The notes below the pieces were generated by a model that did no database searches, was not told where the DNA came from, and worked only from the letters and a program-made list of their open reading frames with translations. This document shows, one piece after another, positions 16,960-25,888 of a DNA stretch of 64,000 nucleotides (its first letter is position 1; every line of letters starts with the position of its first letter). The stretch is from Desulfovibrio inopinatus DSM 10711 (GTDB lineage Bacteria; Desulfobacterota; Desulfovibrionia; Desulfovibrionales; Desulfovibrionaceae). The position numbers and the translations under genes were made by a program. The stretch covers positions 62,001 through 126,000 of the forward strand of contig NZ_KE386878.1 in assembly GCF_000429305.1 (NCBI RefSeq). The letters run 5' to 3'.

Positions 16960-19569
16960 ATGAGCGGAATAGTGCAACGTGTCGCCCGCATCCTGGGCCT
17001 TCGGTCTCACGAAGACGAGGCAATGAAGCGTGCCATGCAAATTGATTTTCGTCGTCGGTGCTCTCAGTTTCGACAGCTTATCAATGCCAACAATCGGGCT
17101 CTGGAGGCCATGAGCGATATCGAGGAGTTGCTCAACGGGACAACGCCCTTTGATCTCCTGGGTGTGCGCACCCTTTGTGCACAGGCCACGGCCAATGTCT
17201 TCAAGATGGTCCGAAGTTTGGATGGCATGACCAACGGACGTTACAAAAGTCTCTATCATCGGCTCCATGAGATTCAGAAGAAGATAGGAGAGCATGTGGA
17301 GGGAGGACGGGATCCTGTCGCCGGTCCTCTCGTATTGTCGCTTCACGATATTTCCATGGCCAACGTGGGCGAGGCAGGCCCGAAGATGTCCAATCTCGGT
17401 GAGTTACAACGTATGGGGCTTGCCGTACCACCGGGGTTTGTGATCACGGCGAGCGCCTTTCGACTGTTTTTCGAGAAGGCCGGACTATTCGATGCTGTGG
17501 AACGGCTCATTCGCGAGACATCTCCCGAACGGTTGAATGAATGTCACATGCTTTCTGCGGCAATCAGGAAACGTGTTATTGAAAGTGATCTGCCCCCAGC
17601 GCTGGAAAGTACAATCATCGCACAATGCAAATCGCTTGCCGAGCAGACGGATGGCGAATTGCTTCTCGCTGTCCGTTCTTCGGCCCAAGGTGAAGACCTG
17701 CACGGGGCATCCTTTGCAGGGCAATACCGTACCAAACTTGGAATACGGCCAGAAAACGTTATCCAGGCCTACAAGGACGTTGTCGCCAGTAAATATGATG
17801 TTACGGCCATGGTTTATCGTTGGAGAAGGGGAATTCCAGATGAACGCATGGCGATGTGCGTTGGCTGTCTAGCTATGGTTCGGGCCGAAGCTGGTGGTGT
17901 AGCTTATTCCCTTGATCCCGTTGACCCGGCATCGGATACGATGGTGATACACGCTTCACTCGGACTCGCCTCGCAGGTCGTGGACGGTGAAGGGCAGGCC
18001 GATCATTACCGCCTCTCACGTGAAGAAGAGCCTAAGCATATTGAGTCCTATGTGCCGTGCAAACGATTTCGTGTTGACGTAAGCGACGAGGAAGGATCGT
18101 GCACGACCATGTTGGATGCTAACGGTCATGACCTCCCAGTGCTCGAAGAGGAAATACTTACAGAGCTGTCTCGCTATGTTCTTGAAATTGAACGACATTT
18201 TGAAGATCCTCAAGACGTTGAATGGGCGTTGGACAAACAGAAGAAGATCGTCTTTCTTCAGGCCCGTCCGATGACCAATCTTGATGGAGCAGTCCAGCAA
18301 CCGCTTGCGGACGTGGGACAAGCGCCCCTTCTTGATAAAGGCCAGCCAGCTTCGGCCGGAGTTGGATACGGACCAGCTTTCGTGGCTCAAAAGAATTCTG
18401 ATGCTCTGCATTTTCCTGAAGGCGCGGTGCTTGTTGTGTCCAGGGCGCTCCCCCATTGGGCGCCTCTTCTCGCACATGCGGCTGCCGTGGTGGCGGAGAC
18501 AGGCAGTGCGGCCGGACACTTGGCCAACGTTGCCCGCGAATTCGGCGTTCCCGCAGTTTTTGGACTGGAGAACGCCATTGCGGTTTTGCAAGGCATGGAT
18601 ATGGTCACAGTGGACGGTAGCATTGGGCGCGTGTTCGAAGGACGGGTTTCCGAGCTTCTCAAGGAAGCACACAAAGAACGCCCCTTACCCATGTTGGGCA
18701 GTCCGGTACATACCATGCTGACCAAAGCCGCGCAGTACATCGTCCCGCTGAACCTGCTCGACCCTGAATCTCCACAATTTACACCCGGATCATGTCAAAC
18801 TTTGCACGATATCACCCGGTTTTGTCATGAAAAGTCTGTAGGTCAGCTTTTTGATACCAAACAAGGCACCTCCCGCAATATCTTGGCCAAAAGATTGCGC
18901 TACAAAGGGGCGCCATCCATGTATTGGCTCATCGACCTCGGCGGTGCATTCAGTGGTTCACCACAGGGAAAATACGTGGAATTTGAGCATGTTGTGTCTC
19001 GACCGTTTCAATTTCTCTGGGAAGGCATCACGGTGAAGCAATGGGCCGGGCCACCAGCCATGGATGTAAAAGGATTTGCTTCTATTATAAGTCAGGCCGC
19101 TTCCAACCGTCATCTGGAACCTGCATTGGCGTCCAACTTTGAGGTCCGCAACTATTTTATGCTTTCCGATACATTCCTTTCGCTTCAATCCCGGCTTGGA
19201 TTTCACTTTTGCACCTTGGAGGCATTGATGGCCGAAGAGGAAGAAGAAAACTATGTCAGTTTTCGCTTTAAGGGAGGTGCTGCAAATCTCGATCGTCGTG
19301 TCATGCGTGCCGAATTGGTGTCCGATATTCTGGAAGAACATGGATTTCGTACCGAACTTCGTTATGACGCTCTCCTTGCTCGGGCTGAGGCTCTGCCCGA
19401 GCAGGAAATAGCAACCAGACTTCGTGTGCTGGGTTATGTCATGATTCACACCAAGCAGTTGGACATGGTGATGAAAAATCAGACTACCGCAAGAAACTAT
19501 GAAAACCGTATCCGCACCGATCTGACGACACTTTTGACAGGGCAGTGGCGAAGTGAGGCAACCTCATGA
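16960..19569 (+). CDS. PEP-synthase/PPDK-like phosphotransferase lacking the PEP-binding barrel
   Basis: 869 residues from the ATG at 16960, preceded by GTGAGG. A helical N-terminal extension (about 1-120) precedes a PPDK-type ATP-binding domain (about 130-470) with GPKMSNLGEL, AVRSSAQGED and DVEWALD...ARPM. Next comes the swivelling phosphohistidine domain (about 500-590), whose signature GHLANVAREFGVPAVFG contains the catalytic His. The usual C-terminal PEP/pyruvate-binding TIM barrel is absent. A C-terminal region of about 280 residues that I do not recognise replaces it, containing FRFKGGAANLDRRV. The layout is formally like rifampin phosphotransferase: ATP site and mobile His with a different acceptor domain. 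The acceptor is unknown. It lies between a regulator and a kinase, with a 4-nt overlap to the kinase. Confidence 0.8.
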   Translation: MSGIVQRVARILGLRSHEDEAMKRAMQIDFRRRCSQFRQLINANNRALEAMSDIEELLNGTTPFDLLGVRTLCAQATANVFKMVRSLDGMTNGRYKSLYHRLHEIQKKIGEHVEGGRDPVAGPLVLSLHDISMANVGEAGPKMSNLGELQRMGLAVPPGFVITASAFRLFFEKAGLFDAVERLIRETSPERLNECHMLSAAIRKRVIESDLPPALESTIIAQCKSLAEQTDGELLLAVRSSAQGEDLHGASFAGQYRTKLGIRPENVIQAYKDVVASKYDVTAMVYRWRRGIPDERMAMCVGCLAMVRAEAGGVAYSLDPVDPASDTMVIHASLGLASQVVDGEGQADHYRLSREEEPKHIESYVPCKRFRVDVSDEEGSCTTMLDANGHDLPVLEEEILTELSRYVLEIERHFEDPQDVEWALDKQKKIVFLQARPMTNLDGAVQQPLADVGQAPLLDKGQPASAGVGYGPAFVAQKNSDALHFPEGAVLVVSRALPHWAPLLAHAAAVVAETGSAAGHLANVAREFGVPAVFGLENAIAVLQGMDMVTVDGSIGRVFEGRVSELLKEAHKERPLPMLGSPVHTMLTKAAQYIVPLNLLDPESPQFTPGSCQTLHDITRFCHEKSVGQLFDTKQGTSRNILAKRLRYKGAPSMYWLIDLGGAFSGSPQGKYVEFEHVVSRPFQFLWEGITVKQWAGPPAMDVKGFASIISQAASNRHLEPALASNFEVRNYFMLSDTFLSLQSRLGFHFCTLEALMAEEEEENYVSFRFKGGAANLDRRVMRAELVSDILEEHGFRTELRYDALLARAEALPEQEIATRLRVLGYVMIHTKQLDMVMKNQTTARNYENRIRTDLTTLLTGQWRSEATS

Positions 19570-21302
19570 AAAAGCAGACACGACAAGAAATATCTTCCCC
19601 AAAGAACCGGGGATTGACCGGAGGCAGAGATGGAGGTTTAGGCGCAATCGCCCGAACGCTTTTCGGAGTCATGATTATTCTTCCTCTCGTTCCCCTCCTT
19701 TTGCTGCTCACCATAGGTTTCACCTTCAGCGCGGACAATCTCAAACGAGAAGCAGTTTGGCGACTCCATCACATCGCTCTGGACCACGGGCGAATGCTTG
19801 ATGCTTTTCTTCATGAACGAATCAATGACTTGGACATGGTGGCCGCATTAGAAAATCTGCCCGATCTTGCAGATCGGAACAAATTCGAGTCCGTTTTCAA
19901 GAGCCTTAAAAATTCTAAAAATGCCTTCGTGGACATGGGGCTCATCGACCCGACCGGGCAACAGGTGGCTTACGCCGGTCCACTCAACCTTCGGGGAAGA
20001 GATTATGCGAATAGTCCTTGGCGCATCCAAACTCTGGCCAGGGGGGCATTGGTCTCGGACAGTTTCTTGGGACATCGAGGGGCACCACATTTCATTGTGG
20101 CTATCGCCGGACAAGGGGACGCTTCGGGATGGGTGCTACGAGCGACCATCGATAACGAGATATTCGACAGACTTGTAGAGTCTTTTTCTCTCGGCGCAAC
20201 GGGCGAGGCGTATGTTATGGATTTGCAGGGCCGTCTTCAAACCCGACGGAAATCATCCACCAGCTTGATGGATATCACCTCAGATTTTTCCTCTTTCCCT
20301 CCGATCGAAGATAAATTGCAAGATTTCGTCGTTGATACCGGCAGTGGAACATACCTTTACTCCCTTGTGCCGGTCAACGAATCACGCTGGCGCCTTGTTG
20401 TTCGACAGGAGGAGGGCGAAGCATTCGAACCATTACGCCGCGTTGGACTCTACTCGCTTGTCACCATGGTTCTTGGCGGCGTGTTTATTCTTGCAACAGC
20501 CTGGCCTCTTTCGCGCAGGCTTCATCAGCATATTTTGCGTGTTGTGAGTGAAAAAGAACAACTCCAGGAACAGCTCTTTCATGCCGGGCGGCTCGCCGAA
20601 ATAGGCGAGATGGCCGCAGGCATAGCCCATGAGATCAACAATCCATTGCAAACCATGAAAAGCGAACTCACGCTCATGGACATGGATATGGGGGATATAG
20701 AGAACAAAGAAACTGAAAATTGCGAGAAGCTTTTTGATGGATTGCGCGAATCCATGGCGCAACTCGAAAAACAAATCAATCGTTGCGCCAAAATAACGAC
20801 TGGTATTCTTAAATTCGGTCGCTATGGTGAACCCGAACGCGCAAGTGTGAACATTCAGGACGTTATCGACGATACCTTGAATTTGGTGGAGAAACAAACC
20901 GAAGTCTCTGGCATTACGTTAGCTAAGGACATTCAACGTTCCCTCCCAAATGTCTATTGTGATCCTGGACAATTGCAACAGGTTCTCCTCAATCTTCTCA
21001 ACAACGCCCGTGATGCAGTTTTGGAACAGCATCCAGAAGGCGGCGGCAAAATCGAACTTCGAATAGGACAAGTATCCCCATCTAAAGTGCAAATTATAAT
21101 TGGTGACAACGGCATAGGTATGACCGAGGAAATCAAGGATAAGGCCTTTTCACCTTTTTTTACTACCAAACCTGTAGGAAAAGGGACAGGTCTCGGGCTC
21201 TCCATTTGCTATGGTATCATTCAGACCATGGGAGGCTCGATCGATCTCGACAGTACTTCAGGTCAAGGAACAGTCTTCACCATTGCCTTGCCCATAGCCT
21301 AA
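19566..21302 (+). CDS. Sensor histidine kinase with double-Cache-like sensor
   Basis: 578 residues. ATG overlaps the preceding TGA (ATGA). A basic N-terminus of about 30 residues is followed by TM1 (about 31-54). The extracytoplasmic Cache-type domain contains AYAGPLNLRGRDYA and SFLGHRGAPHFIVAI, matching the sensor of the kinase at 10347. TM2 is at about 295-313. HisKA has its His near 353 in AAGIAHEINNPLQ, and HATPase_c has NLLNNARDAV, DNGIGM and GTGLGLSI. It is the last gene of unit B, and a 15-bp hairpin follows. Confidence 0.92.
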   Translation: MKKQTRQEISSPKNRGLTGGRDGGLGAIARTLFGVMIILPLVPLLLLLTIGFTFSADNLKREAVWRLHHIALDHGRMLDAFLHERINDLDMVAALENLPDLADRNKFESVFKSLKNSKNAFVDMGLIDPTGQQVAYAGPLNLRGRDYANSPWRIQTLARGALVSDSFLGHRGAPHFIVAIAGQGDASGWVLRATIDNEIFDRLVESFSLGATGEAYVMDLQGRLQTRRKSSTSLMDITSDFSSFPPIEDKLQDFVVDTGSGTYLYSLVPVNESRWRLVVRQEEGEAFEPLRRVGLYSLVTMVLGGVFILATAWPLSRRLHQHILRVVSEKEQLQEQLFHAGRLAEIGEMAAGIAHEINNPLQTMKSELTLMDMDMGDIENKETENCEKLFDGLRESMAQLEKQINRCAKITTGILKFGRYGEPERASVNIQDVIDDTLNLVEKQTEVSGITLAKDIQRSLPNVYCDPGQLQQVLLNLLNNARDAVLEQHPEGGGKIELRIGQVSPSKVQIIIGDNGIGMTEEIKDKAFSPFFTTKPVGKGTGLGLSICYGIIQTMGGSIDLDSTSGQGTVFTIALPIA

Positions 21303-21337
21303 TATCACGCAGAGGGCCCCCAACCCTCCCCCCCCAG

Positions 21338-21374
21338 TTCCCCCCGCTACGTATCAGCGACGTAGCGGGGGGAA
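21338..21374 (+). terminator. 15-bp perfect hairpin after unit B
   Basis: TTCCCCCCGCTACGT pairs exactly with ACGTAGCGGGGGGAA across a 7-nt loop, 35 nt after the kinase stop. There is no T run directly after it, so it may act as an RNA stabiliser or rho-assisted terminator as much as a classical one. Confidence 0.6.
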
Positions 21375-21500
21375 CGCTTTCGACCACGTAATATTTCCTC
21401 CTCAGGCACAAGCATTGTTGTCTCCATTTGCATGCCTACGCAACGACACACAACCTCGGGAAGCTTTGTAAGCTGCAGACTGTTTTTCTTGCAGTCAATG

Positions 21501-21543
21501 AATCGTGCAATCTCCTTTGCACGTTATTGAATCGTGTGATTCC
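21501..21543 (+). promoter_or_regulatory. Candidate enhancer repeats, unit C
   Basis: AATCGTGCAA (21501-21510) and TTTGCACG (21516-21523) form a CGTGCAA/TTGCACG dyad, followed by GAATCGTGTGATTCC (21529-21543). The site lies 36-78 bp upstream of the sigma-54 promoter at 21579. GTGATTCC also occurs, inverted, in the cluster at 16351. Confidence 0.45.
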
Positions 21544-21578
21544 CATCTTATCTATCTGATTTTAAATGTTATATTGGT

Positions 21579-21594
21579 TGGAACAAGAGTTGCT
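21579..21594 (+). promoter_or_regulatory. Sigma-54 (-24/-12) promoter, unit C
   Basis: TGGAAC, five bases, TTGCT; GG and GC are ten bases apart. Transcription would start near 21606. This rules out an upstream in-frame start at 21566 and supports the ATG at 21668 for the first gene. Confidence 0.7.
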
Positions 21595-21667
21595 AAAGAA
21601 GTCTCTGAAAACGTCATGCAGGATTATTCTTGGCGAGGATTTGCGAGAAAAAGGGGCAACTCAACCG

Positions 21668-22111
21668 ATGAAAACAATAAACATATTACTCGTTGCCGAT
21701 ACAGAAAAGCTGATTCTCACAGTGCAGAGATTATTTCCCAAAATGGGATTCAACGTGCTCGTGTCCGACAACGCAAAGGAAGCATTGAAATACTTGCTGG
21801 AGCATGACGTGCCCGTGGTTTTTATCGATCACTCCATGCACGGGCTTGACGCCTTTTCGCTCCTTGAAGCGATTCGTCTTGGACACCCCGTCGTGGAGGT
21901 CTTTTTTCTGGTCGACTCGCATGAATTGGACAATGCGGCTGAGGCGATGCGCCACGGTGCCAGTGACTATCTCGTCAAGCCTGTGAGCATCAAGTCTTTA
22001 CTCGAAAAATCAGAAGCGGCTTGTCGACGATATCAGATCCATCGACACCGCATAGACGATGCCCTGCATACAGCTCCGTTGTTCAAAAAACGGAACAACG
22101 GATTGGATTAA
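21668..22111 (+). CDS. Degenerate single-domain response regulator
   Basis: 147 residues from the ATG at 21668. Receiver fold with phosphorylation-site Asp54 (VFIDHSMHGLD) and Lys in LVKPVS. The first pocket acid is replaced by Ala (LLVADTE instead of VDDE), and the conserved Thr/Ser of the LLTG segment is replaced (FFLVDSHE). Metal binding, and so phosphorylation, may be weak. A short charged tail follows the fold. First gene of unit C. Confidence 0.85.
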   Translation: MKTINILLVADTEKLILTVQRLFPKMGFNVLVSDNAKEALKYLLEHDVPVVFIDHSMHGLDAFSLLEAIRLGHPVVEVFFLVDSHELDNAAEAMRHGASDYLVKPVSIKSLLEKSEAACRRYQIHRHRIDDALHTAPLFKKRNNGLD

Positions 22112-22151
22112 CATACAAATGCTGTTCTCGAAACATGAAGAGGAGGCAAGG

Positions 22152-23057
22152 ATGGTAGAGAAAATCAGAGTGCTCATGGTCGATGACGAGGAGCAGTTCC
22201 GGATCACGACGAGCAAAATACTGGAAAGGCGCGGCTTTGAGACGATTATGGCCGTGAGTGGTCCGGAAGCCATCGAAAAGTTGTCGGAGCACCCGGATGT
22301 GGTTGTCCTCGACGTGAAGATGGAAGGAATGGACGGTCACGAGACGTTGAAAGCCATCAAGGCTAAAAAACCTGATCTGCCCGTCATCATGCTTACCGGG
22401 CATGGAGCTCTTCCGAGCGCTAAAAAGTCACTGAAGGAAGGAGCCTTCGACTACCTCAACAAACCGTGTGACATTGATATCTTCGTGTCGCGCATCAAAG
22501 ATGCCTATCGGGTTGGACACAGCCTCCCGGATACCGAAAAAAATGCCAGAGATTTGATGATTCCACTCGCAGATTATCCCTCCATTTCCGATTCGGCGAC
22601 TGTTGCCGAGGCCGTCAAGATTCTCAAGGAAAACAACGAACGCATTGTGACCACGGATGCCATCAATGACCAGGGACGACGTTCACTGCTCGTCTTCAAC
22701 GCGAACAAACAACTTGAGGGAATTCTGACACCGCAGGCGATCCTGACTGCACTTCGACCGGAATATCTTTCGATCTCCATGCCGAGCACGGCGCCGAAAA
22801 TGTACTCCATGGGGTACTCAGCAATGTTCTGGACTGGTCTTTTTACAGCCCAGGCCAAGACGCTTCTGGGCAAATCAGTGCAGGACATCATGTCGGACGC
22901 ACCGCCCAGCGTGGATGCCGAAGCGAACCTCATGGAGGTCATCCAGGCCATGCACGAGTCCGGCAAACGTCGTCTCGCAGTGAAAAAGAACGGCGATGTC
23001 ATCGGTCTCGTTCGCGAGCAGGAAGTATTTTACGAACTGATCAAGGTCCTCGGCTAG
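22152..23057 (+). CDS. Response regulator with C-terminal CBS-domain pair
   Basis: 301 residues from the ATG at 22152, preceded by GAGGAGGCAAG. The receiver (about 5-120) has DDE11-13, Asp54 in VLDVKMEGMDG, MLTGHG and LNKPCD. Two CBS repeats follow (about 135-200 and 235-300); the second contains DIMSDAPPSVDAEANLMEV. CBS pairs commonly bind adenine nucleotides and gate transporters or enzymes. The next gene encodes a permease, so this protein may link phosphorylation and energy status to transport. That link is inference. Confidence 0.88.
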   Translation: MVEKIRVLMVDDEEQFRITTSKILERRGFETIMAVSGPEAIEKLSEHPDVVVLDVKMEGMDGHETLKAIKAKKPDLPVIMLTGHGALPSAKKSLKEGAFDYLNKPCDIDIFVSRIKDAYRVGHSLPDTEKNARDLMIPLADYPSISDSATVAEAVKILKENNERIVTTDAINDQGRRSLLVFNANKQLEGILTPQAILTALRPEYLSISMPSTAPKMYSMGYSAMFWTGLFTAQAKTLLGKSVQDIMSDAPPSVDAEANLMEVIQAMHESGKRRLAVKKNGDVIGLVREQEVFYELIKVLG

Positions 23058-23096
23058 TCCGACCGCCTTCACCATACGATACCAATGAGGTTCGAA

Positions 23097-24950
23097 ATGA
23101 CACACGAAACCAAAAAGAAGGCCACCGGCTACGACAAATACGTCAACTGGAAGTTGCTCATTATACCAGTAATTCTTTTTTTCCTCATCCTCGTTCTCCC
23201 CACACCCAACGGCATGGTCGAGGTCGGCATTCAGTATAAAGTTGGACCGGAAGCTGTTCATTCTTTTTTGGCCGAGGAACTTTTTCATAAACAAGTCAGC
23301 GACCTTGAACAATGGCAAGTGGCCACTGTCGAAATGATGGAACACAATATGCGCATGGGCGCCATGACCAAAGATCGTCTGCTCAATCGCAATCTCAAGT
23401 GGGCCAACAAGTACGACATCAAAGTAGGATCAACCAATTTCAAGAGAGCAAAGGACTTCGTCAAACAGGATGTGGAGGCCGACCGGTTTGAAACACTGAT
23501 GAAGAAAAGTTTTGAACTCCGCATGGATGGGCTCCACTACGATGCTCTGTCCGATAGTCAGAAGAAGAAAGCGGATGTGGGAGCATGGCAAATCAAGGTC
23601 GCCATCGCTATGGCCGTGTTCGTGGTTTTCTGCTTCATGACGGAGTGTATGCCGCTTCCCGGCGTAGCCTTTATGATCGGCCTGATCCTGGTGTTTTGCA
23701 AGGTTGTGCCTAAAGACACCGTGACCCAACTCTATTGGTCTGACGCGGCTTGGTTTATCATGGGCTCGCTCATGTTTGCCGCAGCGTTTGTCAAAACCGG
23801 AGTGGATAAACGAATGTGCATGGCTATGTTTAAGCGCCTTGCCACACCCAACGTCAAGCTTATCACTTTTATCTTCTTTATCATCATTGCTCCCCTGGCC
23901 GCGTTCATCTCGGACCATGCTTTGGCAGCGATGTTTTTGCCTATCGGTATGCTGCTTTATCAGAACAGCCTCACAGATGAAATTCCCGATGATAAGGAAC
24001 TGGCCAAGCTGCTCATGATCACCATCGCCATGGCGTGTAATATAGGCGGACCTGGAGCTCCCTCCGGCGGTGCACGGAACGTCATTATGATCGCCTATCT
24101 TAACGACATGTTCGGGATGGATATCGGCTATTTTCAGTGGGTTACCTACTGCTTCCCGTTTATTTTGGTTATGATTCCGATTACTTGGTTCGTCGTCAAC
24201 ATGCGTTTCCGTCCGAAAATCAAGACGCTGGCTCCGGCCATGAAGCATCTTGAATCTGAAATCAATAAGATGGGGAAGTGGAACAAACATCAAATTTGGG
24301 CCGTTATCATCTTCGTCATCATGGTTTTTGGCTGGTTTACAGAAAAGGCTTTTTACCAACTTGGTATCTACCCCGTGCGCCTTGGTATCGGCACCATCGC
24401 CGTAGCCGGTGCCATAGCCTACCTTTTGGCAGGCGTCGTCAACTGGCGTGACTATCAGGAGAAAGTGGACTGGGGCGTCGTCTGGCTTTACGCGGGTGCG
24501 ATCATCTTCGGAAGCGTGCTCGACAAGACCGGTGCTGCCTTTTGGCTGGCGCGCAGTGCCATTGACGGACTCGCTCCATTGGGCATGAACTCGGGGTTGC
24601 CGCTGATGTTAACCTCCAATGGTCTCACGGCCATCCTGACTAACCTCATGGCGGATGGTCCGGCAGCAGCCGCCGTTGGTCCCATCACACTGAACATGGC
24701 AGCATTGGTGCATCCAGGGACGACCTTCCTTCCCTTTATGGCAATGGGTACAGCTATCGCGTCCTCATTCGCCTACTGCCTGATCATAGGCACTCCGCCT
24801 AATGCCATCGTTTATGCCTCTGGCTACCTGGAGCCTAAGGATTATCTCCGAGCCGGACTGCCCATGTGGATTCTGGCCAATATCGCGCTTATCGCCCTGA
24901 CTGCAATCTACTGGAGCATGAGAGGATTCAACGGACTTCCCAGCTTCTAA
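23097..24950 (+). CDS. SLC13/DASS-family anion permease with large extracytoplasmic N-terminal insertion
   Basis: 617 residues. I prefer the ATG at 23097 (GAGG six nt upstream) over 23085. After TM1 (about 16-36) comes a hydrophilic stretch of about 125 residues rich in Lys, Glu and Asp. A standard multi-pass divalent-anion:Na+ symporter core follows, with the paired substrate/Na+ motifs NIGGPGAPSGGARN and IIGTPPNAIVYASG. Family members carry sulfate, dicarboxylates or tricarboxylates; the substrate cannot be assigned here. The TM1-TM2 insertion is not typical of the family. It lies in unit C after the CBS regulator. Confidence 0.88.
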   Translation: MTHETKKKATGYDKYVNWKLLIIPVILFFLILVLPTPNGMVEVGIQYKVGPEAVHSFLAEELFHKQVSDLEQWQVATVEMMEHNMRMGAMTKDRLLNRNLKWANKYDIKVGSTNFKRAKDFVKQDVEADRFETLMKKSFELRMDGLHYDALSDSQKKKADVGAWQIKVAIAMAVFVVFCFMTECMPLPGVAFMIGLILVFCKVVPKDTVTQLYWSDAAWFIMGSLMFAAAFVKTGVDKRMCMAMFKRLATPNVKLITFIFFIIIAPLAAFISDHALAAMFLPIGMLLYQNSLTDEIPDDKELAKLLMITIAMACNIGGPGAPSGGARNVIMIAYLNDMFGMDIGYFQWVTYCFPFILVMIPITWFVVNMRFRPKIKTLAPAMKHLESEINKMGKWNKHQIWAVIIFVIMVFGWFTEKAFYQLGIYPVRLGIGTIAVAGAIAYLLAGVVNWRDYQEKVDWGVVWLYAGAIIFGSVLDKTGAAFWLARSAIDGLAPLGMNSGLPLMLTSNGLTAILTNLMADGPAAAAVGPITLNMAALVHPGTTFLPFMAMGTAIASSFAYCLIIGTPPNAIVYASGYLEPKDYLRAGLPMWILANIALIALTAIYWSMRGFNGLPSF

Positions 24951-24967
24951 TCGCAAAAACGTGACGT

Positions 24968-24991
24968 GGCGGCCCGGAATATCGGGCCGCC
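24968..24991 (+). terminator. 9-bp GC-rich hairpin after the permease gene
   Basis: GGCGGCCCG pairs with CGGGCCGCC across a 6-nt loop, 17 nt after the permease stop. There is no T run. It is more likely an mRNA-stability or attenuation element, since the next small gene follows 50 nt later in the same direction. Confidence 0.5.
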
Positions 24992-25040
24992 CGTTCTGCA
25001 ACGTGTTTCACGTAATGATAACCTCCGAAAGGAACCGGCA

Positions 25041-25166
25041 ATGAAAAAAACTTTTCATACTGAAAACGGCATAACCTACTTTTCACGACGGACCGAACGG
25101 ACAATTTTTTTCATCCTGACCATGGCCATGCTCCTCTGGCTGGGACTCGAAAAACTTTTTGCATGA
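25041..25166 (+). CDS. Small membrane peptide (41 residues)
   Basis: ATG at 25041 with AAAGGAACC upstream. A hydrophilic N-terminus (about 1-22, ending SRRTERT) is followed by one membrane helix (about 23-40, IFFILTMAMLLWLGLEKLF). I recognise no family. Its place between the SLC13 permease and the Yip1-type protein suggests an accessory subunit or membrane regulator of the transporter, as found for other small membrane proteins. Confidence 0.7.
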   Translation: MKKTFHTENGITYFSRRTERTIFFILTMAMLLWLGLEKLFA

Positions 25167-25187
25167 TCACATGATGGAGGCAACACC

Positions 25188-25766
25188 ATGTCTACGATGA
25201 ACATCCAATCGGCAATGAGTACACCGATGACTGATTCCGGTCTCCCTGGGCATTATAGCGCCCTCGTTAATGTGCTCAAGAAGCCACATGTGTTTTTTGC
25301 AGACTTTCCAGAACAGCCCGGCTACAGCCGTCCCCTTACTTTCTTGCTCTTTTCCGCCATGTTCTACACAGCGGTCAGTGTGATGTATTTCTTGGGCAAC
25401 TCCATACCTCTCGCGATAGCCGTTTTCGTCAACGCACTGGTCATGCCGTTCATCCTGGCGGCCGTCTCGTGGGCACTTCTGACGATGACGACGGGCCGTT
25501 ATGCCTTTGAACGTATCTTCAGCATGTATGCGTATGCCTCCGGCGCGCTGATGCTCTTTTCATGGATCCCGATGGTTGGATTTATTTGTGAGCTTTGGAA
25601 GGCTGGCCTTATGGTCTGTGCTTTGGCCAAGGGACTGAAGACAGGATGGGGACGATCTTTGGTTATCGTTGTGGCGACATTTATCATCATCATGCTTTTG
25701 ATTTGGTCTATCCTGCCCGTAGTGGCTGAACTTCGAGTGCTTATCCGTCCCAACATTGCTGGCTAA
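25188..25766 (+). CDS. Yip1-domain-type integral membrane protein
   Basis: 192 residues with a strong GATGGAGGC before the ATG. The hydrophilic N-terminus of about 35 residues includes a KKPHVFFADFPEQPGYSRP lead typical of bacterial Yip1-domain proteins. About five membrane segments follow (roughly 45-65, 68-100, 108-130, 135-150, 160-182). Bacterial Yip1 proteins have no settled function. It lies in unit C directly after the permease and the small peptide. Confidence 0.75.
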   Translation: MSTMNIQSAMSTPMTDSGLPGHYSALVNVLKKPHVFFADFPEQPGYSRPLTFLLFSAMFYTAVSVMYFLGNSIPLAIAVFVNALVMPFILAAVSWALLTMTTGRYAFERIFSMYAYASGALMLFSWIPMVGFICELWKAGLMVCALAKGLKTGWGRSLVIVVATFIIIMLLIWSILPVVAELRVLIRPNIAG

Positions 25767-25888
25767 TGCATGGTGTACAAAGAAATGTCGGTTGGGGGGG
25801 GCAGGCATTGGTAATTTCCGTTGTTTGCTGCTTCTAGAGGAACTGCTCACTGTGAGTCCTTGAATCTCGTTGACTCAATAGGGACACA

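Noticed and set aside
21566-21667. Upstream extension of the receiver at 21668
   Set aside because: It would place the start codon before the predicted sigma-54 transcription start, and the extra residues are not part of the receiver fold.
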